A stretch of 64,000 nt of DNA from contig CAYXRF010000002.1 of assembly GCA_964467585.1 (NCBI GenBank), positions 96,380-160,379 on the forward strand. Direction: 5' to 3'. This DNA comes from CALVLD01 sp964467585. Its GTDB lineage: Bacteria > Bacillota > Clostridia > Christensenellales > CAG-138. Within the stretch, counting starts at the first letter, position 1; each line of letters opens with the position of its first letter. Positions 45,133 to 54,528 of this stretch are shown piece by piece. Position numbers and translations under genes: made by a program. The notes beneath the pieces are model-generated. The model saw only the letters and a list, made by a program, of their open reading frames with translations, was not told where the DNA came from and ran no database searches.

Positions 45133-45894
45133 ATGCGCAGAATTGCACTGATAATCGAATACGACGGGACAAATTATGTTGGATGGCAAATTCAGCCCAA
45201 CGGTGTTTCTGTGCAGCAGACCATAGCTGAAGCATTTTTTAAGCTGATAGGCGTTTCGCCCACGCTTCACGCTTCCGGTCGAACCGACAGCGGCGTTCAC
45301 GCTCGCGCTCAGGTTGCACATTTTGATACCGATTGTCATATCCCCGCCGATAAAATTTGCTATGCTTTGAACAGTCGATTGCCCTCCGACATTCGTGTAA
45401 AGGCAAGCTTTGAGGTGCCTGAAGATTTTCACAGCCGCTTCTGTGTCAAAAAAAAGCACTATGTTTACACCATTGACAACGCGCCGCACGCGTCTGTATT
45501 CACACGCAATACCGCCCTTCATGTTCACTATCCGCTTGATATTGATAGATTGAATGCCGCGTCCGCGCTTGTGTTGGGCACGCATGACTTCAACGCCTTT
45601 CGCGCCTCCGGCAGCAAGGCAACGTCTACCGAACGCACCATATACGCCTCCGAATGGACACGCGACGGCGAATACCTTCTCTATCATGTTTGCGGAAGCG
45701 GCTTTCTGTACAACATGGTACGAATACTGACGGGTACAATGCTGCCAATCGGCTTGGGGTTTGAAGAGCCTGAGCTCATTACCGATGCTTTGCTTGAGCC
45801 TCTGCGCCAAAATGCAGGCGACACCGCCCCCGCGCATGGGTTAACGCTCCAAAGGGTGGAATATGATCTGTTTGACACTGAAGACTTCATGTAA
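45133..45894 (+). CDS. truA: tRNA pseudouridine(38-40) synthase TruA
   Basis: A 253-residue pseudouridine synthase modifying positions 38-40 of tRNAs. Motifs: EYDGTNYVGWQIQP, the catalytic Asp in GRTDSGVHA, HDFNAFRASGSKA and FLYNMVRILTGTML. Full length. The ecfA1-ecfA2-ecfT-truA order is a common Firmicute arrangement. AGGATGAGG before the ATG. Confidence 0.96.
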   Translation: MRRIALIIEYDGTNYVGWQIQPNGVSVQQTIAEAFFKLIGVSPTLHASGRTDSGVHARAQVAHFDTDCHIPADKICYALNSRLPSDIRVKASFEVPEDFHSRFCVKKKHYVYTIDNAPHASVFTRNTALHVHYPLDIDRLNAASALVLGTHDFNAFRASGSKATSTERTIYASEWTRDGEYLLYHVCGSGFLYNMVRILTGTMLPIGLGFEEPELITDALLEPLRQNAGDTAPAHGLTLQRVEYDLFDTEDFM

Positions 45895-45996
45895 TCTTTT
45901 TGACTCCACGGCGTCATTTTTGCTTATATCCTCTTGAATGCTCTGCCCGTTTCGTACTTTTTGCAAACGCAGATTTCCGTTTTGGTATTATCCAAT

Positions 45997-46025
45997 TTGA
46001 TTTTTCATGCTGATATCGTTATACT
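45997..46025 (+). promoter_or_regulatory. Sigma-A promoter of yqeC-yqeB-selD
   Basis: TTGATT (45997-46002), 17 bp spacer, TATACT (46020-46025), 31 bp before the yqeC start. Confidence 0.65.
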
Positions 46026-46056
46026 GATACGAGAACAACGTTTTGGAGGTGTTTTC

Positions 46057-46728
46057 ATGCTTAACTCCATTTTGGGCGTGACCGAGGGTGTTACCGCCGT
46101 CATAGGCAGCGGCGGCAAAACCACGCTTATCCATGCGCTGTGCGGTGAGCTGATTTGCAGCGGACGGGTTATCGTCTGCACATCAACACATATTCGACCC
46201 TCTGAAACGCTTAAAAATCTTTTCTCACCAACTTTGGCAGAAATTGAGTCGGCTCTTGGTCGGCACAAAGCGATTTGTATCGGCACGTTGGACAGCAACG
46301 GCAAATTCTGCGCCCCGAAGCTTCCGTTTGAGACTCTTGCGGAGTATGCGGACTATGTTCTGTGCGAAGCGGATGGAAGCAGGCGGCTTCCGCTTAAGGC
46401 GCATCTCCCGCATGAGCCTGTTATCCCGCCTTCCGCCGTTCGGACTATAGCTGTCGTTGGGGTTTCGGGAATTGGGCGTGCGGTTGGTGAGGTCGCCCAT
46501 CGTGCTGAGCTATACGCCTCTGTCTCAGAAATTGAAATGGATGGTATCGTTACCCCGAGTGCTGTGGCAAAAGTGCTGAATTGTGAAGCCTTGCACGATA
46601 TTTTGTTTATAAATCAAGCGGACACTCCCGATCTGCAGCGCGTTGCGGAGGCTGTTGCCGCAAAGATTAATACGCCTTGCGTGATAGGTTCGCTGCAGAA
46701 GGGAGTTTGGTATGCTTGTTGTGATTAA
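46057..46728 (+). CDS. yqeC: Selenium cofactor biosynthesis protein YqeC
   Basis: A 223-residue P-loop protein (GSGGKTTLIHAL) of the YqeC family, with CTSTHIRPSE and LCEADGSRRLPLKAHLPHEPVIP, the family's conserved block. Genomic studies link YqeB and YqeC to the selenium-dependent molybdenum hydroxylases, where they help build the labile selenium cofactor; the exact reaction is not known. Start at 46057 with TTGGAGG upstream. Its last 17 nt overlap yqeB. Confidence 0.88.
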   Translation: MLNSILGVTEGVTAVIGSGGKTTLIHALCGELICSGRVIVCTSTHIRPSETLKNLFSPTLAEIESALGRHKAICIGTLDSNGKFCAPKLPFETLAEYADYVLCEADGSRRLPLKAHLPHEPVIPPSAVRTIAVVGVSGIGRAVGEVAHRAELYASVSEIEMDGIVTPSAVAKVLNCEALHDILFINQADTPDLQRVAEAVAAKINTPCVIGSLQKGVWYACCD

Positions 46729-47542
46729 AGGAGCGGGCGACATTGCCACGGGCATTGCCGTGCGTCTGCACAATGCAAATATTGAGGTTGCCTTGACGGA
46801 TATTTCTATGCCCACCGCCATAAGGAGAACGGTTTGTTTCTCTCAAGCAGTAATTGACGGAGAAACGATTGTAGAAGGTATTCGTGCGGTGCTTGTTTCG
46901 GACGCTGAACATGCAAGATATGTAATCAGTAAAGGAAGCATTCCCGTTTTTATTGACGAAACGGCAATTTCTGCGCTTAGACTTAATCCTGATGCTTTGG
47001 TTGATTCGATTCTTGCAAAAAAAAATCTTTGTACACGCATAAGCGACGCGCCTGTTGTGCTTGGCGTTGGTCCCGGTTTTACAGCTGGGATTGACTGTCA
47101 TGCTGTTGTTGAGACGCAGCGCGGGCATTATCTGGGACGCGTACTGTATAAGGGCAGCGCGGCTGCCAACACGGGCGTGCCGGGCGATATAGGCGGATAT
47201 ACGGTTGAGCGTATTGTTCGCGCAACTGCGGAAGGCATATTCCGACCCGTTAGGGCAATCGGAGATACCGTTGCGGCAAATGAGATTGTTGCTTATGTTG
47301 ACTGCAGCAACGGTGATTCTTTCCCCGTTACGGCGTCAATTTGTGGAGTGCTTCGAGGCCTGTTAAGCGCAGGCGTGAGGGTTCATGTCGGCATGAAAAG
47401 CGGTGATGTTGACCCGCGCTGTGAGATTGCTCATTGCTTCTGCGTTTCAGATAAAGCGTTGGCAGTGGGCGGCGGCGTGCTTGAGGCCATAATGCACTTT
47501 GTTTTTAACTCGACCAATGTGGAGGCGTCTTATGGAAAATGA
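46712..47542 (+). CDS. yqeB: Selenium-dependent molybdenum hydroxylase system protein YqeB
   Basis: A 276-residue protein of the EF2563/YqeB family. N-terminal VVIKGAGDIATGIAVRLHNANIEVALTDIS resembles a Rossmann or XdhC-like nucleotide site; then LGVGPGFTAGIDCHAVVETQRGHYLGRVLYKGSA and the closing HVGMKSGDVDPR. Overlaps yqeC at the start and selD at the end (ATG of selD at 47532), so the three are coupled. Confidence 0.88.
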   Translation: MLVVIKGAGDIATGIAVRLHNANIEVALTDISMPTAIRRTVCFSQAVIDGETIVEGIRAVLVSDAEHARYVISKGSIPVFIDETAISALRLNPDALVDSILAKKNLCTRISDAPVVLGVGPGFTAGIDCHAVVETQRGHYLGRVLYKGSAAANTGVPGDIGGYTVERIVRATAEGIFRPVRAIGDTVAANEIVAYVDCSNGDSFPVTASICGVLRGLLSAGVRVHVGMKSGDVDPRCEIAHCFCVSDKALAVGGGVLEAIMHFVFNSTNVEASYGK

Positions 47543-48569
47543 TGTAAAGCTTTTGAAGCTTTCAAACTGTTCGGGCTGTGCTGCAAAGGTTGGCGCGGGA
47601 ACGCTTGCAAAGCTTTTGAATGATATTCCTGTCAGGCATGAACCTAATTTGATTGTTGGCTTTGATCGAAGCGATGACGCCTGTGTTTATCGTGTTGACG
47701 ATAAGCGCGCCGTGGTGCAAACCGTTGATTTTTTTCCTGCTGTTGCGGATGATCCCTTCACGTTTGGACAGATTGCAGCCGCAAATGCACTTTCGGATAT
47801 ATACGCGATGGGCGGCGAGCCTGCGTTTGCGCTCAATCTGCTTTGTATACCCAAGCTGTTGCCCCAAAGCGCTGTCCATGCAATACTGGCGGGAGGATTG
47901 AGCAAGGTCAGTGAAGCGGGCGCTGTGATAGCGGGCGGTCACAGCATATATGACGATGTTCCGAAGTATGGTCTTTGTGTTACCGGTTTTGTTAACCTTG
48001 ACAGTATTTTAACAAACAGCGGTGCAAAGCCAAATGACGTGTTAATCTTGACAAAGCCGCTTGGAGTCGGTATTCTTTCCACAGCAGCTAAGGGCGACCT
48101 TGTTGACGCCGCATCACTGAATAAGGTTTACAGCACTATGAGTACGCTTAACCGTTCTGCGCGTGATATTATGGTAAAATATCGTGTCCACGCCTGCACG
48201 GACGTCACCGGCTTTGGACTTTTGGGGCATCTTTATGAGATGATGGTCGGTTCTCAAACATATGCTGATATCAGGGTTTCAAATATCAGCTTTATGGATG
48301 GCGCATTGGAATACGCAAAGCTTGGTTTGCTTCCCGAGGGGATGTATCGCAATCGGGCGTATGTCGAAAATGAGGTTTTGTTTGACGATAGCCTGTCTTT
48401 GGAATATATTGACGCTTTATTTGACCCTCAGACCTCCGGTGGGCTGTTGATAGCCGTTGACCCACGCGACGCCGACCGAATGCTAAGTGAGCTTGCATCA
48501 GCCGTCCCTGCGGCGCAGCGTATAGGCACGGTGACTGCGTGCGGAAAAAAGCGTATATGCGTGAGCTGA
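47532..48569 (+). CDS. selD: Selenide, water dikinase
   Basis: A 345-residue enzyme making selenophosphate from selenide and ATP. N-terminal KLSNCSGCAAKVGAGTLAKLL carries the Cys (not Sec) form of the catalytic loop with its Lys; further blocks are DDACVYRVDDKRAVVQTVDFFPAVADDPFTFGQIAAANALSDIYAMGG and CTDVTGFGLLGHL. With yqeC and yqeB it forms the set marking selenium use in molybdenum hydroxylases. No selA/selB or tRNA-Sec is visible here. Start at 47532 with GGAGG upstream. Confidence 0.95.
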   Translation: MENDVKLLKLSNCSGCAAKVGAGTLAKLLNDIPVRHEPNLIVGFDRSDDACVYRVDDKRAVVQTVDFFPAVADDPFTFGQIAAANALSDIYAMGGEPAFALNLLCIPKLLPQSAVHAILAGGLSKVSEAGAVIAGGHSIYDDVPKYGLCVTGFVNLDSILTNSGAKPNDVLILTKPLGVGILSTAAKGDLVDAASLNKVYSTMSTLNRSARDIMVKYRVHACTDVTGFGLLGHLYEMMVGSQTYADIRVSNISFMDGALEYAKLGLLPEGMYRNRAYVENEVLFDDSLSLEYIDALFDPQTSGGLLIAVDPRDADRMLSELASAVPAAQRIGTVTACGKKRICVS

Positions 48570-48736
48570 ATCGGTATGTGCTGCGCATGGTATCCCCCCG
48601 CAGTACGGCTATCCGCACTAAATTAACGTCTTAACGAATTTTTGCATTCCCTATCCGCAGCAGCTGAAGTCGATTATATTTCCTTTCGAGGTAAATCGTT
48701 TTCAAAAGCCGCACATACAGTTGTAAAATAAAAGCC

Positions 48737-48765
48737 TTGTATTCTTAGGGGAATTGGTGTACAAT
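48737..48765 (+). promoter_or_regulatory. Sigma-A promoter for the asp23-fakA-recG group
   Basis: TTGTAT (48737-48742), 17 bp spacer, TACAAT (48760-48765), 33 bp before the Asp23 gene. Confidence 0.65.
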
Positions 48766-48797
48766 GAAGCGAATAATTATTCAATCGGAGGTGTTGT

Positions 48798-49154
48798 ATG
48801 GCAGCAAATATACACTATGAGCTTGGTACCATAAGCATGAGCGACGATCTTATCGCCACTATTGCCGGTACCGCCGCCGTTGAGAATTACGGCATTGTCG
48901 GGATGAAAAGCAAGAGTGCCGCTGATACAATTTTGCAGCTTGTAGGCAGTGAGAATATTAAGCGCGGCGTTGTCGTCACCGTTTTGCCTGACGGCGTTAC
49001 AATAGATATCGACCTTCACGTTACTGTAATGTACGGCGTTTCACTCCCCGCTGTCGCCCAAAATGCTATCAGCAATGTTAAATATCGTGTTGAGGATTTA
49101 ACGGGGCTGCATGTTCGCAATGTCAACATTTTCGTTGAGTCGATAAGAGTGTGA
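48798..49154 (+). CDS. Asp23/Gls24 family envelope stress protein
   Basis: A 118-residue protein of the Asp23 (DUF322) family, with GTISMSDDLIATIAGTAAVENYGIVGM and the end DLTGLHVRNVNIFVESIRV. These cytoplasmic proteins attach to the membrane and respond to envelope stress; in Firmicutes a copy often sits before the DAK2/FakA-like gene, as here. GGAGG before the ATG. Confidence 0.92.
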   Translation: MAANIHYELGTISMSDDLIATIAGTAAVENYGIVGMKSKSAADTILQLVGSENIKRGVVVTVLPDGVTIDIDLHVTVMYGVSLPAVAQNAISNVKYRVEDLTGLHVRNVNIFVESIRV

Positions 49155-49173
49155 CCTCGGAGGTGCTTCTGTT

Positions 49174-50820
49174 TTGAAAAAGCCAGATTTTAACGGTGAA
49201 ATGCTCAAGGAAATGCTGTTCATGGGCGCGGCAATGCTTGAGCACAACAAATCAACAATTGACGCCATGAACGTCTTCCCCGTGCCGGATGGCGACACGG
49301 GTACCAATATGTCCATGACAATGCAGAGAGCGGTTAAGGAAATTCGCTCAAGCGGAGCGATCACCGCCGAGGACGTTTCAGCGGCGGCATCTCTCGGTGC
49401 GTTAAAGGGTGCACGCGGCAACTCGGGCGTCATACTTTCGCAGATTTTCCGCGGCTTCGCTTCTGCGCTTAAGGGCAAGGGAGACCTTGTTACTCCGCGT
49501 ATACTTGCGGATGCTATGCGTGCGGGTACCGACGCCGCATACAAAGCGGTAATGCGTCCCAAGGAGGGCACGATGCTTACCGTTGCCCGTTATATGGGCG
49601 AAAGCGCGCAGCGTTCTGCCGCCACACGCGGCACGGATGTGTACGATGTGCTTGAAGCGATGATAAAGGGCGGCGAGGAGGCTTTGAAAAAAACTCCCGA
49701 GCTGCTTCCTGTTCTTAAAGAAGCGGGTGTCCTTGACTCCGGCGGCACAGGTCTTTTGACTATCTACCGTGGATTTTTGCTTGCGGCTAACGGTGACGAG
49801 CCTGATGACCTCGGCATAGACGACGATTCTGAAACGACGCCGCAGGCGCCCGAAAACGACATATCACTTCAAGACGTTAACGAGATTAAGTTCGGGTATT
49901 GTACTGAGCTGTTTATTATTCATATCCACGACGACGTTACGGAGGAAGACATTGACCATTTCCGCGATAAGCTTGTTAAGCTTGGAGACAGCGTTGTTGT
50001 TGTTCATGATTCAGGTATTATAAAGGTCCACGCTCATTCCAACGCTCCGGGCAAGGTCATACAGTTTGCGCTTCGTCTTGGTGAAATTGACAAGCTGAAG
50101 GTCGATAATATGCGCGAGCAGAATCGTGAGCTTGCAGAGCAACTCAAGCGTGATGAAAAGGAGCTTGGCGTTGTTGCCGTAAGCGTTGGTACAGGTCTCG
50201 ACAAGATATTTAAGGAGCTTGGGGTCGGCACGCTGATATCCGGTGGGCAGACAATGAACCCCAGTATCGACGTAATTTCGCAGGCGATCAAAAAAGTCAA
50301 CGCACGCAACGTGTTTGTGCTTCCAAACAACTCCAATATCATAATGGCGGCTCAACAGGCTGCGCAGATTTCCGACAGGAATGTCATTGTGCTTCCCACA
50401 AAAACCGTTATGCAGGGTATCGCCTCCATGATGGGTTACAGCTCAGACCTTTCCGTTGAAGAGAATCGTGAGGCAATGACCGAATGCTTTGGTTCTGTTG
50501 TTTCGGGCGCGGTTACATACGCAGTGCGAACAACCTCCTATGAGGGCAATTCCATTTCGGAAGGCGATATCATAGGGCTTATGGACAATAACATTGCGGC
50601 TGTCGCCCCAAGCATGGAGGAATGTGCCGAACAGCTTGTGCGCCGTATGATTGATAAGCGCGGTGATTGCGGGCTTGTTACCATATACTACGGTGACTCA
50701 TCCTCACCCGAATCCGCTGAGGAGCTGATAAAAAAGCTTCAGGGCGACTATCCGGACATTGAGTTTATGACCCAAAACGGAGGTCAGCCGCTCTACTACT
50801 ATTACATTTCGGCAGAGTGA
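49174..50820 (+). CDS. DAK2-domain protein, fatty-acid kinase FakA type (YloV)
   Basis: A 548-residue protein. Residues ~1-200 form a DAK2 (DhaL) domain with NVFPVPDGDTGTNMSMTM and LKGARGNSGVILSQIFRGF, the ATP/Mg site; the middle and the C-terminal ~300 residues have the YloV pattern (EIKFGYCTELFIIH ... HAHSNAPGKVIQFA ... ). FakA phosphorylates fatty acids bound to FakB (DegV) partners; no degV gene is near. The TTG start at 49174 has GGAGG upstream. Its stop overlaps the recG start. Confidence 0.92.
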   Translation: MKKPDFNGEMLKEMLFMGAAMLEHNKSTIDAMNVFPVPDGDTGTNMSMTMQRAVKEIRSSGAITAEDVSAAASLGALKGARGNSGVILSQIFRGFASALKGKGDLVTPRILADAMRAGTDAAYKAVMRPKEGTMLTVARYMGESAQRSAATRGTDVYDVLEAMIKGGEEALKKTPELLPVLKEAGVLDSGGTGLLTIYRGFLLAANGDEPDDLGIDDDSETTPQAPENDISLQDVNEIKFGYCTELFIIHIHDDVTEEDIDHFRDKLVKLGDSVVVVHDSGIIKVHAHSNAPGKVIQFALRLGEIDKLKVDNMREQNRELAEQLKRDEKELGVVAVSVGTGLDKIFKELGVGTLISGGQTMNPSIDVISQAIKKVNARNVFVLPNNSNIIMAAQQAAQISDRNVIVLPTKTVMQGIASMMGYSSDLSVEENREAMTECFGSVVSGAVTYAVRTTSYEGNSISEGDIIGLMDNNIAAVAPSMEECAEQLVRRMIDKRGDCGLVTIYYGDSSSPESAEELIKKLQGDYPDIEFMTQNGGQPLYYYYISAE

Positions 50821-52844
50821 TGGCTTCCGACTGTCTGCTGTCCGATATAAAGGGTATTGGCCCCAAGCGTGCCGAGGCGCTCGGCAGGCTGGGGCTTTTT
50901 TCGTTAGATCGGCTGCTTTTGTTTGCCCCGAGGGACTATTATGACCTGCGTGAAGCAGGCACTGTCGCGTCTGCAAATCATGGCGAATACGCATTGCTGC
51001 GTGTTGCATCGATTGAATCTCCGCATATAGCGTGGCCTGTCATAGGCGGGCGGCGGACGGCTGTCGTAACCGTTAACGTCTCTGACGGAAACGATTCAAT
51101 TCGCCTTACATGGTTCAATCAACCGTTTCGGATGAGCTCTGTTCCAACCATTGCAGGCGGCTATGTTCACGGGCGTGTCGATAAATCGCGCGGCGTTGTG
51201 CTTCAAAACGCAACATTTTGTTCCGCGCCGCCCGGGATAATCCCCGTATATCCCCTCACGAAGGGGCTAAGTCAGTCCTCTATGCGGCAGATAATGAAAG
51301 CGGCGCTGAGAAAATCCGAGGGCGTATACGGTGAAACACTGCCCGATGATGTTCGTATGCGAAACGGTCTGTGTCAGCTTGGCGCAGCTGTTGAAGGGCT
51401 TCACTTTCCCGTTTCCATGACCGCCTTGGAGGCGTCAAGGCGCAGGCTCTCCTTTGAGGATGTATTGTATTTCACAATACTGCTTGAGCGTCTGCGCAGA
51501 GACAGGACTGGCGTGGTTGGCACGGCTTTCAAAACTGACGGCATGGTTGAGGAGTTTGTGGCGCTGCTTCCTTTTGCGCCGACGGATGGTCAGCTCCGCA
51601 TAATGCGTGAGATAGCCTGCGATATGTCAAAGCCCGTGCCTATGAACCGTCTTATTCAGGGTGACGTCGGCTCCGGCAAAACCGCAATTGCAATATTCGC
51701 AATGTATGTTGCGTACAAAAACGGTTTTCAATCCGCGCTTATGGCGCCGACTGAGATTCTTGCGGAGCAGCATTACGACAAGCTTTGCAGGTATTTTGGC
51801 TCCCGCTGTGCCATGCTTCGCGGCGGAATGCGCAAGTCCGAGCGTGATCAGGCTCTTGCACGGATTAAAAGCGGTGAAGTGTCGGCAGTTGTCGGCACGC
51901 ACGCGCTGCTTGAGGGCGGCGTTGAATTTTGCAGTCTTGGGCTTGCCATAACAGACGAGCAGCACCGTTTTGGCGTTCGCCAACGCGCCAATCTTGGAGG
52001 CAAGGCCTATTCCCCCGACGCGTTGATAATGAGTGCGACGCCTATCCCTCGAACCCTTTCGCTGATAATGTACGGCGACCTTGCGGTTTCGCGGCTTACA
52101 GAGATTCCCGCCGGAAGAAAACCGGTTGTTACCCGATTTGTTCCTTCTGAAAAACGTGCGGATATGTATGCGTACATCATGCGTCAGATTGAAGCATTGG
52201 GAATTCAGGCGTTTGTCGTTTGTCCCATGATTGAGGACAGTGAAGTATTTGAAGATACATTCTCTGCCGAATCTGTTTTCAACGAGCTTCGTTCTCGGCT
52301 TAATCTGCGGATTGAGCTGCTGCATGGCCGAATAAAGTCAAGTGAGCGCGACGCCATTATGGATCGTTTTCGTGCCGGAGAAATAGATCTGCTTGTGTCC
52401 ACAACGGTAATTGAGGTCGGCGTGGATGTGCCGAACGCCTGTATAATGGTTGTGGAATCCGCCGATCGCTTTGGGCTGGCACAGCTTCATCAGCTTCGCG
52501 GGCGCGTTGGGAGGGGCGGCAGGGAAAGCTACTGTTTCTTGCTTTCGCTGAATAACTCACCGTCTGTTATGGAGCGCATAAACACACTTGTTTCAACTAA
52601 CGATGGTTTTGAAATTGCCGAAAAGGATTTGGAAGTCCGCGGTCCCGGCGAGCTGCTTGGTCAGCGTCAACACGGTCTTTCAGAATTTGCGGCAGCGCGG
52701 CTTTCAACCGACATGGATACGCTGTATCAGGCGCGTAATGAGGCGCTCAGGCTGATTGCCGAAGGCGGCAGCGATTTGCGCACGGTGACCGAAACCGCAC
52801 TCTCACGCTATGACGGAATACTTAAAGAGATTGCAATTAATTAA
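50820..52844 (+). CDS. recG: ATP-dependent DNA helicase RecG
   Basis: A 674-residue branch-migration helicase that remodels stalled forks. The N-terminal wedge region starts LLSDIKGIGPKRAEALGRLGLFSLDRLLLFAPRDYYDL; helicase motifs include GDVGSGKT (I), AITDEQHRFG (DEQH, II), MSATPIPRTL (III) and QLRGRVGRGGRESYC (VI). Full length. The start at ATG 50820 overlaps the fakA stop (GTGATG), and a GTG at 50817 is possible. Followed by the RNA methyltransferase gene. Confidence 0.96.
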   Translation: MASDCLLSDIKGIGPKRAEALGRLGLFSLDRLLLFAPRDYYDLREAGTVASANHGEYALLRVASIESPHIAWPVIGGRRTAVVTVNVSDGNDSIRLTWFNQPFRMSSVPTIAGGYVHGRVDKSRGVVLQNATFCSAPPGIIPVYPLTKGLSQSSMRQIMKAALRKSEGVYGETLPDDVRMRNGLCQLGAAVEGLHFPVSMTALEASRRRLSFEDVLYFTILLERLRRDRTGVVGTAFKTDGMVEEFVALLPFAPTDGQLRIMREIACDMSKPVPMNRLIQGDVGSGKTAIAIFAMYVAYKNGFQSALMAPTEILAEQHYDKLCRYFGSRCAMLRGGMRKSERDQALARIKSGEVSAVVGTHALLEGGVEFCSLGLAITDEQHRFGVRQRANLGGKAYSPDALIMSATPIPRTLSLIMYGDLAVSRLTEIPAGRKPVVTRFVPSEKRADMYAYIMRQIEALGIQAFVVCPMIEDSEVFEDTFSAESVFNELRSRLNLRIELLHGRIKSSERDAIMDRFRAGEIDLLVSTTVIEVGVDVPNACIMVVESADRFGLAQLHQLRGRVGRGGRESYCFLLSLNNSPSVMERINTLVSTNDGFEIAEKDLEVRGPGELLGQRQHGLSEFAAARLSTDMDTLYQARNEALRLIAEGGSDLRTVTETALSRYDGILKEIAIN

Positions 52845-52855
52845 GGAGATTTATT

Positions 52856-54217
52856 ATGGAGCTTCCTATCAACAAAAACGATGATATCATCATCGAAATC
52901 ACCTCTATGGGCAGCGAAGGTCAGGGCGTGGGCAGACACGAAGGCTTTGCTGTGTTTGTTCCTCTTGCCCTTGTGGGTGAAACTGTCGAGGCGCACATCA
53001 TCAAAGTCACTTCCTCTTATGCGATTGGGAAGCTTACCGCAGTAATCGTCGCTTCCCCCGACAGAGTTGAGTCAAATTGCTCCGCTTTCGGCAGATGCGG
53101 CGGCTGCGCTCTGCGTCACATGAGCTATCCTGCACAGCTTGAATACAAGCGTGAACAGGTTAAAAATGCAATGGAGCGTCTGGGCGGCTTCAAAGGCATT
53201 GAGGTTTTGCCAACCATCGGCATGGAGAACCCCTTCCGTTATCGCAACAAGGGAAGCTTTCCGTTTGCAGACGTCGGTTCGGGCGCTCAGTGGGGGCTAT
53301 ACGCAAAACGGAGTCACAGGCTTATTCCCGTTGAAGACTGCGATATTGAAAGGCTTGAAACAATCGCCGCCGCGAACGCCGTCCGCGAATGGGCAACCGA
53401 AAACTCCGTCCCCATATATAACGAGATGAGCGGCTTGGGTGTGCTTAGGCACGTTGTAACACGCGTTACGGAAAGCGGAGTTGCGGTCACGGTTGTTACA
53501 ACAGGCGCGCTGCCCGAAAAGGAACAGCTTATTTCCTGCATTCGCAGTCTTGTTCCCTCTGTTCGTTCAATTGTGCACAACATAAATCCACGCAACACCA
53601 ATGTAATCACGGGTGATGAAAACCATGTCATATGGGGTGAGGCATCGCTGCGGCAGACGGTATGCGGCATGACTTTTGAGGTCAGCGCCGAATCCTTCCT
53701 TCAGGTAAATCCTGAGCAAACTGAGGTTCTTTACACCTGCGCTGCAGATGGGCTGAACCTTTCAAAGGAGGATTCCGCTGCGGACATTTATTGCGGAATA
53801 GGCACAATCACGCTTATGCTTGCAAAGCGCACCGGGCATGTGATCGGTATTGAAAACGTATCAAAGGCTGTTGAGGATGCAAAGCGCAACGCCGCTCAAA
53901 ACGGTATTGATAATGCGGAATTCATTTGCGGTGAAGCGGAAATCGTTTTGCCGAGCATCGTTCGTACCGACAAAAAGCTGACTGCAATAACGCTTGATCC
54001 CCCGCGAAAGGGCGCGGAGCCCGATGTTCTTCACGCCATAGTCAACAGCGGCGCAAGTCGAATCGCATATGTTTCATGCAACCCCGCTACGCTTGCGCGT
54101 GATTGCAGAATTTTGGTGGACGGTGGGTATGACATCGTTTCCGTTCAACCCGTGGATATGTTCCCCATGACACACCATGTGGAGTGCGTAGTGTTGATGT
54201 CAAAAGTACAGAAGTAA
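52856..54217 (+). CDS. rlmD: 23S rRNA (uracil-5-)-methyltransferase, RlmD/TrmA family
   Basis: A 453-residue SAM enzyme. A TRAM domain (about residues 5-60) is followed by an iron-sulfur cluster motif CSAFGRCGGC, then a Rossmann SAM domain with ADIYCGIGTITLML, a LDPPRKGAEPDVL block and the catalytic cysteine in YVSCNPATLARD. Several paralogues share this plan in Firmicutes, so the target uridine (1939 or 747 of 23S, or tRNA 54) is not certain. It is the last typical chromosomal gene; a strong terminator follows. Confidence 0.9.
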   Translation: MELPINKNDDIIIEITSMGSEGQGVGRHEGFAVFVPLALVGETVEAHIIKVTSSYAIGKLTAVIVASPDRVESNCSAFGRCGGCALRHMSYPAQLEYKREQVKNAMERLGGFKGIEVLPTIGMENPFRYRNKGSFPFADVGSGAQWGLYAKRSHRLIPVEDCDIERLETIAAANAVREWATENSVPIYNEMSGLGVLRHVVTRVTESGVAVTVVTTGALPEKEQLISCIRSLVPSVRSIVHNINPRNTNVITGDENHVIWGEASLRQTVCGMTFEVSAESFLQVNPEQTEVLYTCAADGLNLSKEDSAADIYCGIGTITLMLAKRTGHVIGIENVSKAVEDAKRNAAQNGIDNAEFICGEAEIVLPSIVRTDKKLTAITLDPPRKGAEPDVLHAIVNSGASRIAYVSCNPATLARDCRILVDGGYDIVSVQPVDMFPMTHHVECVVLMSKVQK

Positions 54218-54248
54218 ATACCGAAAAAGGCTTGAAAACAAGGCATTT

Positions 54249-54287
54249 CCGAGAGTCGGGAGTTCTTTTCCGGCTCTCGGATTTTTT
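54249..54287 (+). terminator. Terminator at the end of the core chromosomal block
   Basis: CCGAGAGTCGG (54249-54259) pairs with CCGGCTCTCGG (54270-54280) with one wobble, followed by ATTTTTT. It marks the edge before the AT-rich island. Confidence 0.92.
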
Positions 54288-54321
54288 CGTTTTGGGGTGC
54301 TTGCAGCCAGGAGAAATCGAG

Positions 54322-54398
54322 GGTTGAGTTGACAGGTTGAAAATGGGCAAGGTTGAGTTGATAAGATGATTTTGTGTAGAGTTGAGTGGATAGGTTGA
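54322..54398 (+). repeat. Three direct repeats with 29-nt period at island edge
   Basis: Units GGTTGAGTTGACAGGTTGA (54322-54340), GGTTGAGTTGATAAGATGA (54351-54369) and AGTTGAGTGGATAGGTTGA (54380-54398) start exactly 29 nt apart; the 10 nt between them differ. They lie between the rlmD terminator and the island promoter. They could be protein-binding iterons (operator, recombinase arm sites or transposase sites). The region 54218-54528 holds no gene otherwise. Confidence 0.75.
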
Positions 54399-54454
54399 TT
54401 ATTGCTTTATACAGAACAAACATCATCAAACATAAAGAAACATCATATAACCTA

Positions 54455-54483
54455 TTGAAAACAGAGAGGTTTTATGGTAGAAT
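54455..54483 (+). promoter_or_regulatory. Sigma-A promoter of the methyltransferase island
   Basis: TTGAAA (54455-54460), 17 bp spacer, TAGAAT (54478-54483), about 45 bp before the first island gene and ~57 bp after the last direct repeat. Confidence 0.75.
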
Positions 54484-54528
54484 CTAAAAGGAATTTTATA
54501 TCCGTTAAAAGTTGATGAGGTGATAATA

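Noticed and set aside
54322..54398. CRISPR-like array
   Set aside because: Only three imperfect 19-nt units with 10-nt intervals, much shorter than CRISPR spacers, and no cas genes nearby.
54145..54429. Minus-strand frame across the direct repeats
   Set aside because: Its sequence is produced by the repeats and the complement of rlmD; no ribosome binding site or family features.
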